A stretch of DNA of 64,000 nt from Ectothiorhodospira shaposhnikovii (GCF_022227765.1 NZ_JAJMLZ010000006.1:1-64000); one strand, 5' to 3'; counted from the first letter of the stretch, positions 1 through 6,044 are shown. Notes: generated from the letters alone by a model not told the origin. Translations and numbers: made by a program.

Positions 1-176
1 CTCTGTTTGGCAATCCCTATGCAGGCCTCCGTCAATAGTTGCAGGTTGCGCTCTGCCGCACGATATATCAGGGGCGACAGGCCCTGCGGCGCCTGACTCA
101 ATGCGTGAAGCTGCTCAAGCTCTTCAGTCAGAGTGGCCAGATGCTCCCGCATGGCGCTCACGTACTCGATTTCCAC
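1..176 (-). CDS. HepT-like toxin/RNase (partial, runs off left edge)
   Basis: The minus strand from a possible GTG at 176 encodes VEIEYVSAMREHLATL, then the segment RAAERNLQLLTEACIGIAKQ, and continues past the left edge. The RAAER..QLL.EACI..AK pattern is characteristic of HepT (DUF86/HEPN) proteins of MntA/HepT toxin-antitoxin pairs. The conserved HEPN RNase motif (RxxxxH) would lie further left and is not visible. A nucleotidyltransferase fragment lies directly upstream in another frame, which fits an mntA-hepT order. The true start is uncertain because the junction with the upstream gene looks deleted. Confidence 0.55.
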   Translation of the reverse strand, partial: MEIEYVSAMREHLATLTEELEQLHALSQAPQGLSPLIYRAAERNLQLLTEACIGIAKQ

Positions 177-321
177 CGTCAGGTGTTCGGAAGGCAACCG
201 CCAAGTCGTAGTCGCTCGTCTCGGTAGCGGTATTTTTCGCACGAGAGCCATAAAGCCATAGCACGGCTATTTCCCTGTCGGCCGATGCCATTTCCGTCAA
301 GCGTTCCAGTGTTGTTCTCAC
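124..321 (-). pseudogene. MntA-like nucleotidyltransferase antitoxin, truncated
   Basis: Residues 1-43 from a GTG at 321 read as the start of a minimal nucleotidyltransferase: LYGSRAKNTATETSDYDLAV carries the GSRA-x(n)-SDYDLAV signature with the two metal-binding aspartates. MntA proteins are normally about 130-140 residues. Here the homology stops after the DYDLAVAF strand and the frame runs on for about 20 unrelated codons that overlap the hepT-like frame. A deletion that removed the rest of mntA and probably the first codons of hepT is the simplest reading. The fragment is unlikely to act as an antitoxin. Confidence 0.55.
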
Positions 322-400
322 TTGGATTCTCGTGGCCGGGTTCTGCGGCAGTGCTGTACGAGAGCAAAAGGCAGGTGTCCTTTCGCGATTGGTTTGAGAG

Positions 401-475
401 CGTCACTCCCGCGAAAGCGGGAGTCCGGGGGATTCGGCAGTCTTTCCCTGGATTCCCGCCTGCGCGGGAATGACG
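401..475. repeat. REP-like composite palindrome, copy 1
   Basis: Two hairpins back to back: CTCCCGCGAAAGCGGGAG on the left and ATTCCCGCCTGCGCGGGAAT on the right. The outer arms CGTCA/TGACG are also inverted. The same composite layout occurs at 52453-52524, and a single-hairpin version at 57353-57379. It belongs to the widespread CCCGCG...CGCGGG type of extragenic palindrome. It lies between brnA and the mntA fragment. Confidence 0.7.
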
Positions 476-510
476 GCGGGAGGGTACCTTCGTTGTGAAG
501 CGCCGTGGGC

Positions 511-530
511 AAAAAGTGGGTGTCTTTAAA
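511..530. repeat. Short repeat, core AAAGTGGGTGTCCTTT (copy with one base missing)
   Basis: The sequence AAAAAGTGGGTGTCTTTAAA matches the repeat found at 1203-1224, 5099-5119, 5139-5160 and 5335-5350, but lacks one C. A weaker relative (AAAAGGCAGGTGTCCTTTCG) is at about 366-385. All copies lie in the accessory patch. Confidence 0.6.
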
Positions 531-545
531 GTCCTCGAACGGCAG

Positions 546-881
546 TTAGTGTAGCGCAGCCAGCGCGGCTTCCGGGGCCTTGTCCAGCACCTTGAGCAGC
601 GATCTGGCCGCGCCCGTGGGACACCGCTTGCCCTGCTCCCAGTTGCGGATGCTCTCCAGGGGGACATCAATCCGTCTGGAGAATTCGGCTTGGCTTAATC
701 CCAGACGTTTGCGAACACGGCGCACGAAGCGGGCCGTATCCTGCATGCTTGCCTCCTCATCAGCCGCCGCTTGCCTGGCAATATCGGCCTCGGTCGTGGC
801 GTCCACCCGCGCCGGGTCAATGCGCCCGGAAACCAGCGATTCCGGACTCGCGGGATCAATCGTCATTCTGACTGTTTTCAT
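546..881 (-). CDS. brnA: BrnA-type antitoxin, XRE helix-turn-helix
   Basis: About 111 residues from ATG 881 (start MKTVRMTIDP); an in-frame ATG at 896 is also possible. The C-terminal half carries a helix-turn-helix of XRE type: RLGLSQAEFSRRIDVPLESI followed by RNWEQGKRCP. It overlaps the end of the upstream brnT by 26 bp, the standard toxin-first order of BrnTA modules, in which the antitoxin binds the toxin and represses the operon. The HTH form is one of several antitoxin folds paired with BrnT. Function is inferred from this pairing and the HTH. Confidence 0.8.
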   Translation of the reverse strand: MKTVRMTIDPASPESLVSGRIDPARVDATTEADIARQAAADEEASMQDTARFVRRVRKRLGLSQAEFSRRIDVPLESIRNWEQGKRCPTGAARSLLKVLDKAPEAALAALH

Positions 882-1137
882 ACTGCCTGACCTCACGTTG
901 GTTGGCTTTGCGAGCTGAGATGATACGGATGGCGTTGTTTCTTGGCGTGTAGACCACCACGAATACCCGCTGTTCGATCTTGCCCATCAGTTGATAACGA
1001 TCTTCGCCATAGCTATGGCGAAGATCTTCATGAATCACGCGGTCTGGGTCGAAGAAGGCTCTGGCGGCGTAGCCGAAGTCGAAGCCTCGCTCGGCAAAAC
1101 ATGCATCGCTCTTGGATTGATTCCATTCGAAATTCAT
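856..1137 (-). CDS. brnT: BrnT family ribonuclease toxin
   Basis: A 93-residue protein starting MNFEWNQSKSDACFAERGFD. The pattern FEWN..K...CF..RGFDF, a central DLRHSYGEDRYQLMG and a C-terminal RIISARKANQREVRQYE are diagnostic of BrnT, a small RelE-fold ribonuclease that blocks translation when free of BrnA. The length is typical. The overlap with brnA supports translational coupling. A candidate promoter with a 17-bp spacer lies so close upstream that the transcript could start at or next to the ATG. Confidence 0.85.
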   Translation of the reverse strand: MNFEWNQSKSDACFAERGFDFGYAARAFFDPDRVIHEDLRHSYGEDRYQLMGKIEQRVFVVVYTPRNNAIRIISARKANQREVRQYENSQNDD

Positions 1138-1143
1138 GCATCA

Positions 1144-1172
1144 AGTGTAGTTCAATGGCCTAGTCTCGGCAA
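1144..1172 (-). promoter_or_regulatory. Candidate sigma-70 promoter for brnTA
   Basis: On the minus strand, TTGCCG (1167-1172) and TACACT (1144-1149) are separated by 17 bp. Each hexamer matches the consensus at four of six positions. The expected transcription start falls at about 1137, the first base of brnT, so the mRNA could be leaderless. No strong ribosome binding site is visible before brnT. The call rests on motif matching only. Confidence 0.3.
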
Positions 1173-1202
1173 ACCAGGCAACGATATACTAGATCACGGT
1201 GC

Positions 1203-1224
1203 AAAATGGTGGGTGTCCTTTAAA
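1203..1224. repeat. Short repeat, core AAAGTGGGTGTCCTTT
   Basis: The sequence here is a variant (TGGTGGGTGTCCTTTAAA) of the repeat concentrated near the RAYT gene. It sits just upstream of the ribosome binding site of the antidote gene fragment, where the partner toxin gene would normally be found. Confidence 0.6.
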
Positions 1225-1241
1225 TTCGAGTGGGAGGCCAC

Positions 1242-1407
1242 ATGAGAGAAAAGATTTACGACTACGATCCGGCGGCAGCCCTTGAAAGTGAAGAGGCGAT
1301 TGCCGTATTCCTTGCAGATGTGTTGGAAACAGGCGATGCCGCCTACATTGCGAAAGCCGTGGGCGTGGTAGCCCGCGCCAAAGGCATGACGGAACTTTCC
1401 CTTGACA
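1242..1407 (+). pseudogene. Addiction-module antidote protein, N-terminal part, disrupted by IS insertion
   Basis: Starts at ATG 1242 behind GGGAGG (1232-1237). The 53 residues MREKIYDYDPAAALESEE to AKGMTELS match the N-terminus of the HigA-like antidote family whose members pair with RelE/ParE-type (Gp49-like) toxins. After MTELS the frame enters the end of the IS200/IS605-type element and stops at 1433. The C-terminal part of the same family (GNPTLKTLLTVMRALGVDLT) resumes on the far side of the element. The expected toxin gene upstream is absent, so this was already an orphan or lost its partner. Confidence 0.75.
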
Positions 1408-1560
1408 CCCTCCCCACGGCTAAAGCCGGGTGATTCCTCCTGCGAGACGCTTGTGCCCAAGCGCGAGAATGTTCCTTGCGGCATTGATGTCGCGGTCATG
1501 GCGCGTACCGCACGCCTGACAGGTCCATTCTCTGATTCCAAGTCCTGTCCTACCTTTCGG
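1390..1560 (-). ncRNA. Predicted omegaRNA (reRNA) at the tnpB 3' end and right element end
   Basis: In IS200/IS605 elements the guide RNA of TnpB is made from the 3' end of tnpB and the right end, with the guide read from the flanking DNA. Here the right end on the minus strand carries the hairpin CGGC-TTTA-GCCG and ends at GGGGAGGG (plus-strand 1408). The guide would therefore begin at 1407 and run down into the antidote gene. The limits of the scaffold are a guess; the position follows from the family model. Confidence 0.35.
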
Positions 1561-2556
1561 ACTGCTGTCGCCGATATGACCACAGCACGAACAGGCTTGG
1601 GTGGTATACGCCTCGTCGATTTCTTCAAACCAAACTCCCCGCGCTATCGCCTTGTATTGGAGTTGGGTCTTGAGCATTCCCCAGCCGGCATCCAGCACGG
1701 ACTTTGCCATGCGGGTTTTAGCCAGACTGACACTGCTCACGTCACCGACGAAGATGGCACCATGCCGTTCCACCAGCATGGTGCTGAATTTATGGATGGC
1801 GTCCTTGCGCCGGTGTTTGATTTTTGCGTGGATGGCCTTGATCCGTTTTTTCTTTCCGGCCCGTTGCGCAATGCCCAGTTTTTCTTCCAAAGTTCGATAG
1901 GGCTGCGAGGCCGATAAGCGCTCGCCATCCGAGCAGGTGGCCACGTCCTTGAGTCCAAGATCAATGCCTACCGCACTGGAACCTTCTGATTTTTCCTGAG
2001 CAGCAACCTCTACCTGCACATGAAAGTACCAACGGCCTCGGGCATCCTGGGAAAAACTCCCCGCACGGAATTTAAAGTTTTCAAGCCCGTAGCTGTCCCA
2101 TACCCCAAAACTTTCCCCGGCAAAACGCACCTTGCCGCCTTCAAACCGCGCGGCGCGGGACTTGAACGGAATCCAGCCCAGACTGCGACGAGGGCCACCG
2201 GATACCCGCCAGCGCAGTTTGCTCTTGTTGAACTGTTTTCGAGACTTGCCATGGACCGCGATCACTTCCTGGATCGTGGCCGAACCAATCAGCCATCCAC
2301 GAGCCTTGTTGATTCCGGCCAATGCTTTCTGGATGTCAAAGGGATGCAACCAGACCCCCTGAATCCAGCCCACCTCGGGCACGGGAACATGCCAAGCCTC
2401 ATAGGCCATTTCATTGGCCAGATTCCAAACCTGATTGACCTCGAACCCCATGCGATCAAGCACCTTGGCGTGCCGGTCTTTCACCCGCACGCTCAGGGTC
2501 TTGATGATGGTTTTGGCGGCATCAGTCAACTCAAGGTCTCCAGATAGCGTGCCCAC
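1420..2556 (-). CDS. tnpB: TnpB, RNA-guided nuclease-like protein of IS200/IS605 element, noncanonical RuvC-II
   Basis: A 378-residue protein from GTG 2556, full length for TnpB. RuvC-I is GIDLGLKD (D199). RuvC-III is HDRDINAARNI (D356). A zinc-ribbon has CSCCG (C322, C325) and CQACG (C346, C349). At RuvC-II, where most TnpB have the glutamate of an ExL/EDL motif, the sequence is AIFVGDVSS with glycine at position 271; the following LAKTRMAKSVLDAGW block is typical of one TnpB branch. Glutamates at 311, 312 and 315 (FEEIDEAYTTQ) could take over the role. The start overlaps the tnpA remnant by about 30 bp. TnpB normally uses an omegaRNA from its own 3' end to cut excised donor sites and so retain the element. 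Confidence 0.9.
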   Translation of the reverse strand: MGTLSGDLELTDAAKTIIKTLSVRVKDRHAKVLDRMGFEVNQVWNLANEMAYEAWHVPVPEVGWIQGVWLHPFDIQKALAGINKARGWLIGSATIQEVIAVHGKSRKQFNKSKLRWRVSGGPRRSLGWIPFKSRAARFEGGKVRFAGESFGVWDSYGLENFKFRAGSFSQDARGRWYFHVQVEVAAQEKSEGSSAVGIDLGLKDVATCSDGERLSASQPYRTLEEKLGIAQRAGKKKRIKAIHAKIKHRRKDAIHKFSTMLVERHGAIFVGDVSSVSLAKTRMAKSVLDAGWGMLKTQLQYKAIARGVWFEEIDEAYTTQACSCCGHIGDSSPKGRTGLGIREWTCQACGTRHDRDINAARNILALGHKRLAGGITRL

Positions 2557-2714
2557 TTCTCGCGCTCTTTCGGGCGCTCGGATGTTTGCTGGCTTTCGAT
2601 GTATTGCTTCACCACCGTCAGGGGCGCACCGCCCACCGTGGTCACAAAATAGCTATTGCTCCATAGCGTCGGCAACTTGCGCCGAAGATGCGGGAAGGCC
2701 TCAGGATAACACAA
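2526..2714 (-). pseudogene. tnpA: TnpA Y1 transposase, C-terminal remnant
   Basis: The 62-residue frame contains FPHLRRKLPTLWSNSYFVTT, then VGGAPLTVVKQYIESQQ, matching the C-terminal third of IS200/IS605 TnpA including the helix with the nucleophilic tyrosine (VKQYIE). The N-terminal part with the HUH metal site is missing; upstream lies only the element-end repeat. The product cannot be an active transposase. It overlaps the tnpB start in the tnpA-tnpB order typical of the family. Confidence 0.75.
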
Positions 2715-2781
2715 GCAATCACCGCCTTCGGCGAGCGCTATCCCTCCCCACGGCTAAAGCCGGGGGCTTCTCGCGCATCAT

Positions 2782-2877
2782 GGTGAGCAAGGCAACCCAA
2801 CACTCAAAACGTTGCTGACCGTAATGCGAGCGCTTGGTGTTGATCTGACGGCACGGCCTCATGGGACAACTACATAG
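2782..2877 (+). pseudogene. Addiction-module antidote protein, C-terminal part beyond the IS
   Basis: In frame from about 2782 the plus strand reads GEQGNPTLKTLLTVMRALG, then VDLTAR, and stops at TAG 2875-2877. The GNPT..TLL.V.RALG.DL motif is the conserved C-terminus of the same antidote family whose N-terminus lies at 1242-1400. Some 10-15 codons that normally join the two parts are not recognisable, so the insertion was accompanied by a small deletion or later decay. Confidence 0.7.
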
Positions 2878-2898
2878 CCGTGTATGTCTACAACACCG

Positions 2899-2930
2899 CC
2901 CGCCGGGCCGCGCCCATCCCGCGCAGGAAT
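2899..2930. repeat. 32-bp copy of the RAYT gene 3' end (left copy)
   Basis: These 32 bases are identical to 3969-4000, which lie in the last codons of the RAYT gene and encode FLRGMGAARR on the minus strand. The copy is isolated from any transposase frame and lies just downstream of the rpn gene, so the two copies flank that gene as direct repeats. Confidence 0.75.
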
Positions 2931-2939
2931 GACGCAGGA

Positions 2940-3914
2940 TCAGTGTTTACCGAGTAAGGTGTCCAGGCTGTCGGCCGACAGAATCTGCAGGACCCACTCG
3001 TCCAGCTGGGTATCCGTGGCTGAGGCCAAGCGTTTATCAGCCCATGCGGGCAGATCGCCAAACTTCAGGGTAATCAACTTGCGTAAAGTGCCTTCGACTC
3101 CTTCGTGACGGCCCCGTTCCAGGCCCCGCTCAAGGCCCTGCTTGATTCCCTGCTCAATCGCCAAGCGCTCAATGGTGTTCACGTAAGGCATGTGTCTCTC
3201 CTCCTGAATGGCATGGACCGCCTGAACAAATTCGGGTTCCAGTTCTCTTGGCAGCTGGATCATCCAGTCGATGATGTGGAACAGCCGCATGATTTCCCGT
3301 CGGTGGTATCCTCGTTCATAGAGCAACCGGATCAAGGCCACCTTCGTGTCCTTGCGCGAGGCACCCTGCTTGAGTCGCTTGGCCTTGATCTGTGCCATCA
3401 CCACCAGGGCAAAGACATTCTCGCTCGCCTCCAGCCCCGGCCATCGTTCCTCCCAGTCGATCAGCTTGGCGGTGGGGAAGGTGAAACTCAGCTCGCAACC
3501 CCAGCGGGCATACCGATAGCACATCGGCCGAAAGCTTGAGCGGGTATCCGCCAGCACCGCCAGGCTCACCACGTCGATGCCGTAGCGGTCCCGCAGACGA
3601 TACTGATAAGTGTACATCCGCTCGGCAAAGGCGTCTTCCGGCTCACCCTGAACCTCAACATGGATCAGCACCCAGGTCTCCGCCCCGTCACGGGCCTGGA
3701 CCTTGATCAACTTGTCCGCATGGCGCCGGCCACTCTCGGCATCCGCCGTGATCTGCTGCAGCTCCTTGTCCATGGGGGTATATCCCCGCGACCAGTCCAC
3801 CTCATCGTGGATCGCCGGGAACAGCAACTGCGTGAATTCCTGGAAGTAGTATTCCAGAGCCTCCTTCCACGGGCTGTCATGATCCGTGGGCCGGGCGGTG
3901 TCTTGATCGGTCAT
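2940..3914 (-). CDS. Rpn/PD-(D/E)XK nuclease family transposase-like protein (DUF4351-type C-terminus)
   Basis: 324 residues from ATG 3914, preceded by AGGAG with 7-base spacing. The N-terminal domain has the PD-(D/E)XK core of the Rpn family: RRHADKLIKVQ (D67) and WVLIHVEVQGEPE (E87-x-Q89), followed by FAERMYTYQYRLRDRYG. These proteins are described as recombination-promoting nucleases and often sit in mobile patches. The C-terminus has repeated charged QGLERGLERGR and a LRKLITLKFG....WA..RL.S segment typical of DUF4351. It is codirectional with the RAYT gene upstream and bracketed by 32-bp direct repeats. Function in this cell is unknown. Confidence 0.8.
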   Translation of the reverse strand: MTDQDTARPTDHDSPWKEALEYYFQEFTQLLFPAIHDEVDWSRGYTPMDKELQQITADAESGRRHADKLIKVQARDGAETWVLIHVEVQGEPEDAFAERMYTYQYRLRDRYGIDVVSLAVLADTRSSFRPMCYRYARWGCELSFTFPTAKLIDWEERWPGLEASENVFALVVMAQIKAKRLKQGASRKDTKVALIRLLYERGYHRREIMRLFHIIDWMIQLPRELEPEFVQAVHAIQEERHMPYVNTIERLAIEQGIKQGLERGLERGRHEGVEGTLRKLITLKFGDLPAWADKRLASATDTQLDEWVLQILSADSLDTLLGKH

Positions 3915-3942
3915 GGCCCCACTCCTGTTGGAAGCGAATAGC

Positions 3943-5061
3943 CTACATCACCGCCCGCCGCTCAAACACCCGCCGGGCCGCGCCCATCCCGCGCAGGAAT
4001 TTTGCCTGACGGCAGGCCGCATGTTCCACCAGCTTCGCCGGCTTGCCCACGGCGTGGCCGAATGCCTGCAACAGGCTCGTGCCGTGGGCAATGAAGGCCT
4101 CCGCGTCCATGCCCAGACGATCCAGCAACTTCGGTGTCTGCGCCGGCATGAATCCCCGCTTGGCGGGATGCACGCACCGACCCAGCACCTCCACCAGCGC
4201 CAGATAATCCGCCCAGGCAAAGGGCACCGCCCAGGGCTCCCGGCCGGTGGCATCAAAGGGCATCAGCGGGGCGACGGCAAGGGGCGCCAACCTGTGCTCG
4301 CAACGCAGTGCATCACGCCAGTGCGGGATGTCGGTCCCGGCCTCCCCGGACACCCGTGCCTCGTCCCCCTGGACCGAGTGCTTGGCCAATGCCGCCCGCA
4401 TCCGTGCCTCGGCCTTGTCCGGGCACAGGCGGGCCTCAAGACTGGTGTGCTCGCTGGTTTCCGGCGTGTCGGCGATTCCGGCCCGGATGGGGTTGAGATC
4501 CACATAAGCCATGGCACTGAGAATGGCCTGCTCATCCAGCAAGGCCTGGCTCTTGAAACGACCTTCCCAAAACCGCCCCCGAACCCCGTCCTCGGCATTG
4601 GCCTTGCGGGCGATGGTCTCGTTGAGCACCCGCATGAACCAGGACAGATCCACCAGACGGGAACGATAGATACCCACCCACTCCCGAACCTGGGCCAGTT
4701 CGGCATCGTGGAGGGTGTCCCGGGCCTGTGGGTCCAGATACCGCTGCACCACCGGCGGCCCGGAGAACACGCTGGTCCAGCGGCGCAATACCGCCTCATC
4801 CGACCAGCCCTGAGCGCGGCCCTGATCGATCCGGAGCACGATGTGATAGTGGTTGCTCATCACCGCATAGGCCGCCACGTCGATGGCGAAGACGGCGGCC
4901 AGTTGCCGAATTCTGGCCTCGATCCAGCCGCGCCGGTGTTCGAAGTTCTGGCCGGTGTGGTGGTCCTGCCCACAGAGGAAAGCGCGGCGGACACAGCGCG
5001 ACACCACGTGATACCAGGGCGTGTCGGTGACGGATACCAGTTCTGAGCGGGGTCGGGTCAT
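3943..5061 (-). CDS. REP-associated tyrosine transposase (RAYT), IS200-like Y1 family
   Basis: 372 residues from ATG 5061. The N-terminal Y1 domain starts with TPWYHVVSRCVRRAF and has the metal site MSNHYHIVL (H71-x-H73, the HUH motif). The segment RGRFWEGRFKSQALLDE leads into AMAYVDLNPIRAGI, where Y186 is the expected nucleophile. This arrangement and the single-gene context are typical of RAYT proteins, thought to mobilise REP-type palindromes by single-strand cuts. The C-terminal 170 residues are less conserved. The ends of this gene are close to a cluster of the AAAGTGGGTGTCCTTT repeat, the likely associated substrate. Confidence 0.85.
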   Translation of the reverse strand: MTRPRSELVSVTDTPWYHVVSRCVRRAFLCGQDHHTGQNFEHRRGWIEARIRQLAAVFAIDVAAYAVMSNHYHIVLRIDQGRAQGWSDEAVLRRWTSVFSGPPVVQRYLDPQARDTLHDAELAQVREWVGIYRSRLVDLSWFMRVLNETIARKANAEDGVRGRFWEGRFKSQALLDEQAILSAMAYVDLNPIRAGIADTPETSEHTSLEARLCPDKAEARMRAALAKHSVQGDEARVSGEAGTDIPHWRDALRCEHRLAPLAVAPLMPFDATGREPWAVPFAWADYLALVEVLGRCVHPAKRGFMPAQTPKLLDRLGMDAEAFIAHGTSLLQAFGHAVGKPAKLVEHAACRQAKFLRGMGAARRVFERRAVM

Positions 5062-5088
5062 GGGGTGAGGGTCTCAGGGAGGGTGGGG

Positions 5089-5160
5089 GAGGTCGGCAGA
5101 AAGTGGGTGTCCTTTAGATAGGTGTCGAGGAGGTCGGCGAAAAGTGGGTGTCCTTTAGAT
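5089..5160. repeat. Tandem pair of about 31-bp units carrying AAAGTGGGTGTCCTTTAGAT
   Basis: GAGGTCGGCAGAAAGTGGGT... at 5089-5119 and GAGGTCGGCGAAAAGTGGGT... at 5130-5160 differ at very few positions and are offset by 41 bases. They lie right upstream of the RAYT gene start. The core is the same as at 511, 1203 and 5335. Confidence 0.75.
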
Positions 5161-5275
5161 TTTGCTTTAGATTGTTGGGGCCTATCCGTATCATGACCGA
5201 GCAGAACGTATTTTTCGAGGTCCCCATAACTCGTTAGATTTCGATGTTGGATTTTTTAAGATAGGAGAGTCCGGG

Positions 5276-5306
5276 CAAAAAAGACCCCGACGCAAGGTCG
5301 GGGTCT
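5276..5306 (-). terminator. Rho-independent terminator of the major pilin gene
   Basis: A perfect 10-bp stem (AGACCCCGAC at 5282-5291 with GTCGGGGTCT at 5297-5306, loop GCAAG) is preceded on the plus strand by an A-run, so on the minus strand the hairpin is followed by a T-run. It lies about 90 bases after the pilin stop codon. Confidence 0.9.
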
Positions 5307-5334
5307 GGAGGGGGCTGCGATAAATCCGCGTCGG

Positions 5335-5350
5335 AAAGTGGGTGTCCTTT
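5335..5350. repeat. Short repeat, core AAAGTGGGTGTCCTTT
   Basis: An exact copy of the core sits between the pilin terminator and the pilin stop codon. It would be transcribed as part of the pilin 3' UTR. Confidence 0.65.
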
Positions 5351-5396
5351 GTGGATTTTGCAGACGTTTGGTTGTCGGGTTAATAAAGTTTATATA

Positions 5397-5810
5397 TTAG
5401 GGGGCGGCAACGTTGCGGCAGCTAGCCGGTACGAACTTATGGTCAGTCGCGATCGATGTGCACTCCCACTCAACGCCGCCACCAACCATGGTTGCTGTGT
5501 AGGTAACAGCTACGTCACCTTGAGAGGTATCCACCGTTGCCACGATTGCCGGATTGTCTTCATCCTCAGTGCAGGCAATAGTTGTATTTCCAATCGTACC
5601 AGCCTCAACTCCGGTGCAATTTAAAGCATTTCCGACGATAAGGTTTTCAGAGACGGTGGATCTTGCGGCTGCTGCCATGCCAATACCTTCAGTTACCTGC
5701 GCGCGAACCGTATAGTTCTGATACGCCGGCAAAGCAATCGCCGCCAAAATACCAATAATCGCCACCACGATCATCAGTTCAATCAAAGTAAAACCCTTCT
5801 GATTCTGCAT
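5397..5810 (-). CDS. pilA: Type IV major pilin (PilA)
   Basis: 137 residues from ATG 5810 behind GGAGAG. The prepilin leader MQNQKG is cleaved before F7 (PilD site G-FTLIEL), giving the class IVa hydrophobic helix [20 protein letters not shown] and [12 protein letters not shown]. The glutamate at mature position 5 is present. Near the C-terminus a cysteine pair ([16 protein letters not shown]) forms the usual disulphide-bounded D-region. It is a single-gene unit with its own sigma-54-like promoter and a strong terminator, as expected for a highly expressed pilin. The assembly genes pilMNOPQ and the minor pilins lie in the next 19 kb. A longer frame upstream of 5810 has no pilin features and was not used. 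Confidence 0.95.
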   Translation of the reverse strand: MQNQKGFTLIELMIVVAIIGILAAIALPAYQNYTVRAQVTEGIGMAAAARSTVSENLIVGNALNCTGVEAGTIGNTTIACTEDEDNPAIVATVDTSQGDVAVTYTATMVGGGVEWECTSIATDHKFVPASCRNVAAP

Positions 5811-5847
5811 CACAGCTCTCCGTTCATTTGGATGACATGACCAGCAG

Positions 5848-5863
5848 AGCAAGCATGATGCCA
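5848..5863 (-). promoter_or_regulatory. Sigma-54 promoter of pilA
   Basis: On the minus strand TGGCAT-CATGC-TTGCT matches the RpoN consensus TGGCAC-N5-TTGCW at all but one position, with the GG and GC dinucleotides 10 bp apart as required. The predicted start is about 28 bases upstream of the pilin ATG. In Pseudomonas and relatives pilA is transcribed by RpoN with the PilSR two-component system; pilSR is not in the window. Confidence 0.8.
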
Positions 5864-6044
5864 ACTCCAGATTGGGGATGAACGGTACCAATCCCCTCTT
5901 GCCCGGTATTCCGGCCCCCGCCCCTCGCGACCCTTGGCACAACCCTGTAATGCCGACTAAAATTGTCGGCATTATTTTTCAATGCCATACCCTTCCAGCG
6001 GGATTCCTCCACCCGCTAAACTCCATTCAATGGAGGACCCGCGC

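Larger units (their letters stand above)
1408..2764 (-). mobile_element. IS200/IS605-type element with tnpB and tnpA remnant
   Basis: An identical 23-bp sequence, CCCTCCCCACGGCTAAAGCCGGG, lies at 1408-1430 and 2742-2764 in the same orientation and brackets tnpB and the tnpA remnant. It contains the small subterminal hairpin (CGGC-TTTA-GCCG on the minus strand) typical of the family. Elements of this family insert without target duplication, and none is seen. The element interrupts an antidote gene. Because the two ends are direct rather than distinct left and right ends, the copy at 2742-2764 may belong to a second, deleted element; exact boundaries are therefore uncertain by several bases. 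With no complete TnpA the element cannot move itself. Confidence 0.75.
5062..5396. other. Gene-poor spacer with repeats and a terminator
   Basis: About 335 bases between the RAYT start and the pilin 3' end. It contains three copies of the AAAGTGGGTGTCCTTT repeat, the pilin terminator and no convincing gene. A 14-codon frame at 5193-5237 (MTEQNVFFEVPITR) may be a relic of a decayed gene. Confidence 0.6.

Noticed and set aside
5089-5160. CRISPR-like repeat pair
   Set aside because: There are only two units with an 11-base gap, no spacer-sized interval and no cas genes. The unit recurs singly elsewhere, so it is an interspersed repeat.
5193-5237. A 14-codon frame MTEQNVFFEVPITR
   Set aside because: It is too short and has no clear ribosome site; it may be a relic. 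Mentioned only within the spacer entry.
5349-5624. Plus-strand frame over the pilin 3' end
   Set aside because: It is antisense to pilA and its terminator region and has no family resemblance.
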